A stretch of DNA of 64,000 nt from contig NC_133284.1 in assembly GCF_005239225.2 (NCBI RefSeq), forward strand, positions 3,191,770 to 3,255,769. The letters are read 5' to 3'. Shown here piece by piece: positions 57,026 through 64,000 of the stretch. The stretch comes from Populus alba (taxonomy: Eukaryota; Streptophyta; Magnoliopsida; Malpighiales; Salicaceae). Every line of letters begins with the position of its first letter. The first letter of the stretch is position 1. The notes under the pieces are model-generated. The model ran no database searches. It was not told the origin of the DNA and was given only the letters and a program-made list of their open reading frames with translations. Made by a program: the position numbers and the translations under genes.

Positions 57026-58048
57026 TTAGTGCTTCTTGATGAACTCTACTATCCCTTCCAGAAGGCCAGTAGTTTGAGCTGCTGTATGTGGATCCATGTC
57101 AACAGCAATCTTGTTAAGATAAAAACTGTGACCCACTCCAGGATTAATTAGCAACTCCACATCCTTGTTAGCTTTCTTCATGGCCTCATAGTACTCCATC
57201 TCAGTGTCCCTGATCAAGTCGGCCTCCGCCACGCAAAGCAAGAACGGTGGCAGATTAAGGCTGCCCAGTGGCGGTGCTGCATGCCCCATGGGGCATGTAA
57301 AAGGGTGGTCCTTGGTGCACCCTTTTGGCAATGCTAACTTCAAGAACCTGTCCACCATGTCTAGGGTTAAGAAAGGTGACTCTGGTTGCTCCATCTCGGA
57401 CTTGCTCCTCTCTGACCGGACAAATCCTGGATGGACCGGAATGCCTCCGGCAAGTCTCATTGGACTCAAATCCACTTGACCAGCGCGTGCAGCCACATGG
57501 TGCACCAAGTTCCCCCCTGAGCTGTCTCCAATAAGAAAAACCCTGTTGAAATCTCCATGATTATTAAGCCATGGCTCATAAGACCCCTGTCCTTGTGCTA
57601 ATGCACGTAGCCACATTAGGGCAGAGAACCCATCATCAATTGCAGCTGGGAGGCGATGCTCGGGGGCCAGCCTTAAGTAGACCGAGACAACAATGGCCGG
57701 AGCTGACCTAGCAAGCCTAGAGTATATGTAATAATACATGTACCAGTCAGCTTGGCTAATGCAAAAACCACCCCCATGAAAATGGACAATTAAAGGAAGC
57801 TTATCGCTATTATCTGTATGGTGATCAGGTTCATGTTGGGGTAGATAAATCCTAACACTAAGGCCGGAGTTTTCATCAATTGTCACATCACGTATGGCAA
57901 CACCCTCTATGAATTCCTCATGGGGAGGCACTGGCTCTGCCATGAACTTGACCTCAGGTGGTCCGGTCCATGTCCGGTCCACCCAGCCATCATCGAAGAT
58001 TCTTAGCCAGCCAGACACCTCCTCCACAATTTTCTTCTGATAGACCAT
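57026..58048 (-). CDS. Plant carboxylesterase (CXE, GID1/HSL-like alpha/beta hydrolase)
   Basis: Single-exon gene of 340 residues. It is an alpha/beta-hydrolase of the plant class-I carboxylesterase (hormone-sensitive-lipase-like) family. The oxyanion-hole motif HGGG is at 91-94, the nucleophile elbow GDSSGG at 174-179 (Ser176), the acid is Asp277 (AEADLIRD) and the base His307 (GVGHSFY), so the triad is intact and the protein should be catalytic, unlike GID1 receptors, which lose the His. VYLRLAPEHRLPAAIDDG is the usual conserved block. It most resembles the CXE15 group, but that subgroup is a guess. Substrates of these enzymes are mostly unknown; in this family strigolactones, prenylated and other small esters are candidates. 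A TATA box lies about 95 nt upstream. Confidence 0.93.
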   Translation of the reverse strand: MVYQKKIVEEVSGWLRIFDDGWVDRTWTGPPEVKFMAEPVPPHEEFIEGVAIRDVTIDENSGLSVRIYLPQHEPDHHTDNSDKLPLIVHFHGGGFCISQADWYMYYYIYSRLARSAPAIVVSVYLRLAPEHRLPAAIDDGFSALMWLRALAQGQGSYEPWLNNHGDFNRVFLIGDSSGGNLVHHVAARAGQVDLSPMRLAGGIPVHPGFVRSERSKSEMEQPESPFLTLDMVDRFLKLALPKGCTKDHPFTCPMGHAAPPLGSLNLPPFLLCVAEADLIRDTEMEYYEAMKKANKDVELLINPGVGHSFYLNKIAVDMDPHTAAQTTGLLEGIVEFIKKH

Positions 58049-58141
58049 GGTTACAAGCTAATGAATCAACTTCTATACTATAGCTGTGTAAGTATTTTTC
58101 TTGAGTGCGTGTGTGAGCTTTTTGGACGCCCTTGGCTACCC

Positions 58142-58150
58142 CTTATATAG
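58142..58150 (-). promoter_or_regulatory. TATA box of the CXE gene
   Basis: The minus strand reads CTATATAAG, a near-ideal TATA box, about 95 nt upstream of the start codon at 58048. Confidence 0.65.
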
Positions 58151-60080
58151 TGGTTTGGGAGGTGTGGGAAATGGAGAAAGTTCGAGGCAATTTTGACCAA
58201 GAAGAGTTGAATATACTTTTTAACGAGTGACCAACCAAACCAATTTTCATGTGGGACTTGAATTTATCTCACACATGTATCAGTACATAATATAAAGAAA
58301 TCTCCCCTGCTTCTTTTTTTTCCTTTTTTTTTTTTATAATAGAAGAAATTAATCTCCCCTGCTAGCTACACTGTGGGAAATTCTTACAAGCATGGATCAA
58401 ATTTATGTTGATGATGAAAAAAAAACTTAATTTAGTGGCACGATGAACCCAAAAAATCGTGAATATGATGATTCCATCATAGATCTCGGCTGCAAAATCA
58501 ATTCCACTCACAAAAACGGTACCGGGTCACATGAGACGTGTAAGTGCTTCTCACCCTTTCACATTTGTCAAACCTTATATTAAATTATACATCAATTAGT
58601 AATTAACAACCAATAACATTACGTCCTGCCTAATCCATGTTTTTTTTTATATTTATAAAAAAATATATCATTTAGTACTAGTTACGAGAAGGTAGGTTTG
58701 GTTGTTAACAACCATTTATATTATATACTATGATAATTAAATTTCTTAAATTATGTTATGAGAAATAAACTTATCATAAATTTCTAATCTTGTATAGATG
58801 TAGATATTGACCAGCACTTTTTTATATTCCACACAGAGACAAGACATTTATTAATATGCAAAAACTTTCACTATCATGATCTTTCAATTTACTATAGAAT
58901 ATTTTGTTGGTAGTTAGATAGTATTCTGTTAGTAAATATAAAATAAACTCAATAAATAAATTATTATTTTATTTTATTACAAAACATTTAAGTCACAAAT
59001 TTAAAATAAATTTCATCAATTTACAAACAAATACAATTTATTAAAATCTCAAACAAATCCTAACATGTACAAATCATATATTCATACAATAAATTTTTAT
59101 AAGAAAAAGTTATAAAATAAGTTAACACTCAAACAAAAAAAATATGCAATAAAAATTAACATTTAAAAATTAAGTTCAAATAAAAAATAAATAGTTTTAT
59201 TTATTTGATGTGGACAATTCTCAATAAAATTTGAATTAAAAAAGAGATGTTGATAGATTGAGTATTGGGATAGCCGGATTTATGATGGAAGATTGATTTT
59301 GTGATAAAATAAAAGAGGTTGCAAAGCTGATATATACTGAGTAAATACTTTTATCTCTATAAATAGCATTTCATTGTACATTTTGCTTCTTTTTTTTAAT
59401 TGTTTTTATTTTAAATCCCTCGATATTTACCGAGTAAATATTTTAATTGGTGTTTATCAAAGAAATTATTATGTCATAAAAGCAATCTATGGATAGAAAA
59501 AACTATCAATAGTTTCATCTGTAGTTTCCTTTATAATTCATATATCAACAAACAATAAACAAATTAAAGAAATATATTTACAATACAATTGTCAACAATA
59601 GCATGGAAAATTCTACGTCGTTTTTTGTAACAATTTATGTCGTGTATACCAACTTTCCACATCATGTCTCGTTGCCTTCAATGCCAAATTAAGTAGTTTC
59701 TTGGCAATTGTAGTGTAAGGCTCTCATTTTGTGCATTGTAATTTAATTAATTAATTTGTGGGAAATTAATGCTAGAGGTGGAGATGAAAAGAGCTAGGGA
59801 GAGTCAAAGGTCAAGAAGCAGACATGGGAGCCCCACACTCCACTTCTCTGAGCTGTGTGGAAACTTGGCCGAATTTGTTAAGAAAGAGGAGAGGTAAAGT
59901 CCTTACCAAACATGCACAAGATAAAGACAATGTGCTAATTAAATGCTTGGAATTCAAAGTTCTAAAGTGTTCAAGTCAACTTAAATATTAATTTTGAATA
60001 GTATTCTTCTATGGTGATTCATGCTGATGAGACTCTCGGGTCCCAAATTTATCTACGTTTTTTTAAATTATGTTTGGCTT

Positions 60081-60096
60081 GAATAAATAAATAAAT

Positions 60097-60132
<36 letters not shown>
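60081..60132. repeat. (TAAA)n followed by (TA)n microsatellite
   Basis: AATAAATAAATAAATAAAT passes into an interrupted TA run. Confidence 0.8.
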
Positions 60133-60699
60133 AAATAATATTTTTCCAAGCTAAACGCAATTTTAAAACACAGCATCACTACATAAAGAAACGAGCACAC
60201 ATCAATTAAGAGTTAATAAAATAAAATGATAAAGATAATCCTCGAGTAAATAAAAAAAGGACATGAAATGGAAGCCTCGTCTCCCAAAGTGTTTTTCCAG
60301 CTTGAGACATCCTACATGCATGAGAGGGTCGAAGGAGACAAATTTTAATCCCTATTTTTATACTTTTATGTCCTGCTATATATATATATTAGCTGCATAT
60401 ATGGACTTCATATATATATATATATATAAACATAAATAGTATTTTCTGTCGGATTTGTTTTTTTATTTTTTAAATTATATTATTTCACATTTCTTATGTG
60501 ATTTTAGTTTATTATCCTAAAAAATATCTTAACTTCGAGTCCTCACTTTATATTTCTCTAGATGATAAAGGAATTCCTGAGTATTTTTAAAAAATTAGTG
60601 AATCTTCTTAGAAGCTAATCCTAAAAATCAAAGTCGAGAAATAAAAAAAGGGACAAAACCATCACAATCGCCCAACCCCATCAAATTAAGACCCCATTT

Positions 60700-60890
60700 A
60701 AAAACACGACTTAAATCACATTCCATAAAAAAAAAAAATTAATAAAAATTATTATTTTTATATTTTCAAATTATTTTAATGTGTTAATGTTAAAATAATT
60801 TTTAAAAATAATATTACTTTAATATATTTTTAAATAAAAAAATATTTTAATTTATAATTATTATCACATTTTCAAATACAAAAATATAAA
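60700..60890 (-). mobile_element. MITE-like dispersed repeat, degenerate copy
   Basis: Core TTATTTTAATGTGTTAATG followed by AAAATAATTTTTAAAAATAA and AATATATTTTTAAATAAAAA, the reverse orientation of the copy at 5087. The right end, ATTATCACATTTTCAAATAC, resembles the right terminal repeat of the copy at 45422. Confidence 0.5.
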
Positions 60891-62152
60891 ACTTCATTTG
60901 ATCCATGCATATGGCTAAATCCAATTAGAGGAGTGAATAAATGTCGGCCACAAAAACTAAGCAGCCCACATAACTTAAACAAAAAAAATTATAACATCAT
61001 TATGTATCCTCATCTACTTTTTTTATAGCATGGCTAAAGTATAACATCATTATCATTGAACTTTACTTGTAAAAATGAACTCACTAATACAATGACTATT
61101 TTTTAAAAAACCGCAATGATTATCCGATTATTTTTTATCTTCTTGAAATTGTTTTTGACAACTTTCTCTCTCTTCTCAACACCCAGAGACTAAAACATGA
61201 AAGGAAAAAAAAAATTCCAATTGAAATATAAATTTATAAAATAAGAGGAATTAAATAAAACATAAATGAAAACTTTAAGTATCAAACATAAGTTTGTTTT
61301 AGCATCAATGATATAACAGGGCAAATTCGTGGTTGCTAAGAAAAAAATTTAAAATTTTAACAAAAAAATTTAAAATTTAAAAGAATATAATTTATACCGT
61401 GTTTCCTAACGGGCTCTTAGTTTTATGGTCTCAGCATTATTTTTTAAAATTTTTTTGTACTAATTTTTATTCCTTTCATTCTGCATGATTTGAGTCCATC
61501 TTATGGCCACGACCAAGAGTGAAGGAATGGTAAAGGCTTGTGTTGGCTATAGCCCACATCAAAATTTTATAAATATTTTTTTACTAGTTTTATATAAAAT
61601 AAATTCATAATTTTTAATGAAGTTATCAAAAACTTCTGAAAATTTACATGAAGACTTCTAATATGATGTTTTAGGCTTTTAGCTTGGGTTAAAATTTCAA
61701 AAATTTTGAAGAAATTCAGAAATTTGATGAAAAAATATAATTTAACCAATTTTATATTATTTGGTATAATTTTCAATCTGACCATTAGATTGAGCTGCAA
61801 TTTTATAAGGAATTTTAAAATATATTGAATAAATTTTGGTTAAAATTTCTTGGAACCACTCATGATGCAAAAAAGAAGAGCTTATATATATGGTGCCTTG
61901 ATTAACTGTGACTAGCTAACAAATGCAGATGATTTCCCTTTATATCCCTGTAAATAAACTATAGCTCAACTTTATATTAATATCTCTTCTTTTCGAGAGA
62001 TTTTGAGTTAGAAAACTTTCTTTTTCATAGTTATTGCAATAAGAAATGCTTAAGAAAAATTTATTTGATGCTCTGATTTTGAACCGATAAATTATTTGGG
62101 ATTCCATATGTCAAAACATCAATTTAGAAAACAACCCATGCCGCTTCTGAAA

Positions 62153-62275
62153 TGGTACAAAATGGGCTTTTTCCACAACTGGGCTCTGATCTGGTACTGA
62201 ATGGGCTTTGTTCGCAACTGGGCACCTCATCTGGTGCTGCAATGGGCTTGCTACACAGCTGGGTGGCCTATCTCT
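62153..62275. repeat. Three tandem 39-40-bp units inside an open frame
   Basis: Units begin near 62154, 62193 and 62233 with GGTACAAAATGGGCTTT, GGTACTGAATGGGCTTT and GGTGCTGCAATGGGCTT, each followed by a CACAACTGGG-like phrase. The first two units are 39 bp apart and keep frame, so the 65-codon frame starting at 62152 encodes two similar 13-residue peptides (NGLFPQLG, NGLCSQLG). Whether it is expressed is unknown; no family is recognised. Confidence 0.6.
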
Positions 62276-62394
62276 TCAAAGGAGAGATAGAATGGCCACT
62301 CATGAACATATTTATCAGACCTCACAAGGATACGGCTATGGTTATTTGATCATCGAGTTCAATTACGGGTGATCATAAATTTATTTCTTTTATT

Positions 62395-63075
62395 AAAAAA
62401 ATTAAATCTGTTAATTAGATTATTAAAAAATTTATGAGATAATCCTATTTCACCGAATCTATATCTTATTTCATTTGATTAAAAATACAATTCGAGTCAA
62501 ATTTTAAGTTGCATGTTTATTTTTATATTTCAAAAATGTTTTTCTTTAAAAAATATTTTTTTATTTTAAATTAATTTTTTTAGTGTTTTTAAATCATTTT
62601 GATGTGGTAATATTAAAAATAATTTTTAATAAATAAAAAAAAATATTATTTTAATATATTTTTAAATAAAAAAATATTTAAAAAACAACAACTATCATAT
62701 TTCTAAACTCTCCAATAGTATTCTAGCTGGTGTTTAACAACTATAACAACAACTAAATCTATTAATTAGATTATTAAAAAAATTATCAAGTTAATCATAT
62801 TTCACCAAATCTATTTCATATTTCATTTCATTAAAAATTCAATTAAAATTCAATTGGTGTCAAATTTTAAGTTGTCTGTTTATTTTTATATTTATTTTAA
62901 ATTAATTTGTTTTAGTGTTTTTAAATTATTTTAATGTGTTAATATCAAAATTAATTTTTTTTTAAAAAAATTATTTTAATATATTTTTAAATAAAAAATA
63001 CTTTAGAAAATAACAATTATTATATTTTAAAACTCTTCAATAATATTCTAATATTCTAGCTGTTTAACAACTATA
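62395..63075. repeat. Tandem duplication of about 360 bp carrying MITE-like sequence
   Basis: Unit 1 (about 62395-62745) and unit 2 (about 62753-63075) share, in order: TTAATTAGATTATTAAAAAA, TATTTCACCRAATCTAT, GTCAAATTTTAAGTTG, TGTTTATTTTTATATTT, a MITE-like core, then CTCYYCAATARTATTCTA and TTTAACAACTAT. Each unit contains one reverse-oriented copy of the dispersed MITE-like core (about 62520-62705 and 62875-63040). Confidence 0.75.
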
Positions 63076-64000
63076 CTTATTTTCAGTCTGGTTCTCATGG
63101 ATAAACTTCTATGAGAGATTTCTCTTCAGTTTTACCCTCTCTTTTAAGTTTCCTTTGCTTTTTCGTCCTTAATTATTTCCATTTCTTCGTCTTTACCATT
63201 TTATTTTAAGAACTCTCTGTAGCGAAACACAATTTACGTAATTCTTTTTTTCAATCACTATTCAAGAAAATAAATTCATGATGCATACGTACACACACAT
63301 TTTATTTATTTATGTATTTTTTTTTTCAATGGGTAGGTGTTCATTATTTGCCCTTTAATTCTGAAAAGACTGAAGCATTAATTTATTTGCCATGTTAGAG
63401 TCACTTTCAAGTTCTTTGAGCTTATAATATGAGTGCGGGTTTTGATCGGATGAGATTCAGTCTGTCACATTGTCTTTCCACCTCCACCAAAAGTTGTGAT
63501 ATATCACCTTTCCTATTATAAGTTAAAGAGATATAACTTAATTAATCAAATTTTAAATTTATTTTTTAAAAATTATTATTTCAAGTTTTATAAATAATGG
63601 ACCACTAAAAATTTTAATAATAATTAAATTTAAAATTTATAAAATTAGTTAAAATATGTACAAACTATTGAAGATTTATATAAATAATAATAATAAAATA
63701 TATCACCTCAATCTGTTACTAATCCACGTTGGTACATCACTAAGATTAATTACAGTAATATTTGCCTGCACAAGGAGTCAAATATGCAAATCAATCAATT
63801 ATCCTACAAGCACTTTTCAATAAATAAAATTTCAGATCATGTCTTTGTCCAAGTTTTCTTCTTGTAAAGGTTGTCTCACCTAGTTACATCCGAGTTAATG
63901 TTGACCATGCTGATTAATTCAAAACAAAGATCATAGATTATAAAATAGTAGGTTGGTTTTATTTGCAACAAACTATTTATCATTATAAATTTAAGAGAAA
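63076..64000. other. Right-edge AT-rich sequence
   Basis: No gene, repeat array or RNA gene that I can recognise in this last stretch. Confidence 0.5.

Larger units (their letters stand above)
58151..62151. other. Gene-poor AT-rich region upstream of the CXE gene
   Basis: About 4 kb without a supportable gene. It includes long AT-rich blocks, a (TAAA)n/(TA)n region at 60081-60132, another (TA)n near 60410-60428, and a MITE-like copy at 60700. The segment 59770-59930 is less AT-rich than its surroundings, but I recognise nothing in it. Confidence 0.5.

Overview
The window is a stretch of an AT-rich plant nuclear genome, most likely a poplar or close relative (Populus, Salicaceae). The evidence is the intron-rich dicot gene structure, a retinoblastoma-related protein that reads almost like the poplar one I know, a tRNA-derived SINE of the type common in Salicaceae, and many copies of a dispersed AT-rich MITE-like repeat typical of poplar. 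There is nothing prokaryotic or viral, and no operon-like system. All exon structures were built by hand from splice signals, reading-frame continuity and family resemblance.

Layout: (1) 262-6447, minus: retinoblastoma-related cell-cycle repressor RBR1, its last exon(s) off the left edge, with an E2F site and teloboxes upstream. (2) 7190-10467: repeat-rich gap with a 47-bp minisatellite. (3) 10468-13096, plus: PIG-M, first mannosyltransferase of GPI-anchor synthesis. (4) 14298-15479, minus: single-exon DOMON plus cytochrome b561 membrane protein, tail-to-tail with PIG-M. (5) 15934-25770, plus: THO1/HPR1 of the THO mRNA-export complex, 21 coding exons, head-to-head with the b561 gene. (6) 25771-30811: gap ending in an ACGT-rich promoter. 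(7) 30812-34318, plus: LNK3/LNK4-like clock and light co-regulator. (8) 36013-36801, plus: MIZU-KUSSEI1-like DUF617 protein. (9) 39528-42551, plus: choline kinase. (10) 42552-46188: degenerate repeats. (11) 46189-48878, plus: WAT1-related (EamA/MtN21) transporter. (12) 50692-51615, plus: short truncated copy of a plastid-targeted protein, probably MPH1-like. (13) 52585-53132, plus: RING-H2 ATL ubiquitin ligase gene broken by a frameshift. (14) 54822-55021: SINE. (15) 57026-58048, minus: plant class-I carboxylesterase (CXE). (16) 58049-64000: gene-free, AT-rich, with tandem duplications.

The genes are unrelated housekeeping and regulatory loci, not a pathway cluster. The points most worth checking are the two damaged genes (ATL frameshift, truncated MPH1-like copy), the start-codon-only first coding exon of THO1, the E2F/telobox set at RBR1, the ACGT cluster at the LNK-like gene, and several recent local duplications, one of them (74 bp, one mismatch) inside a LNK-like intron. 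I found no convincing previously undescribed biological system.
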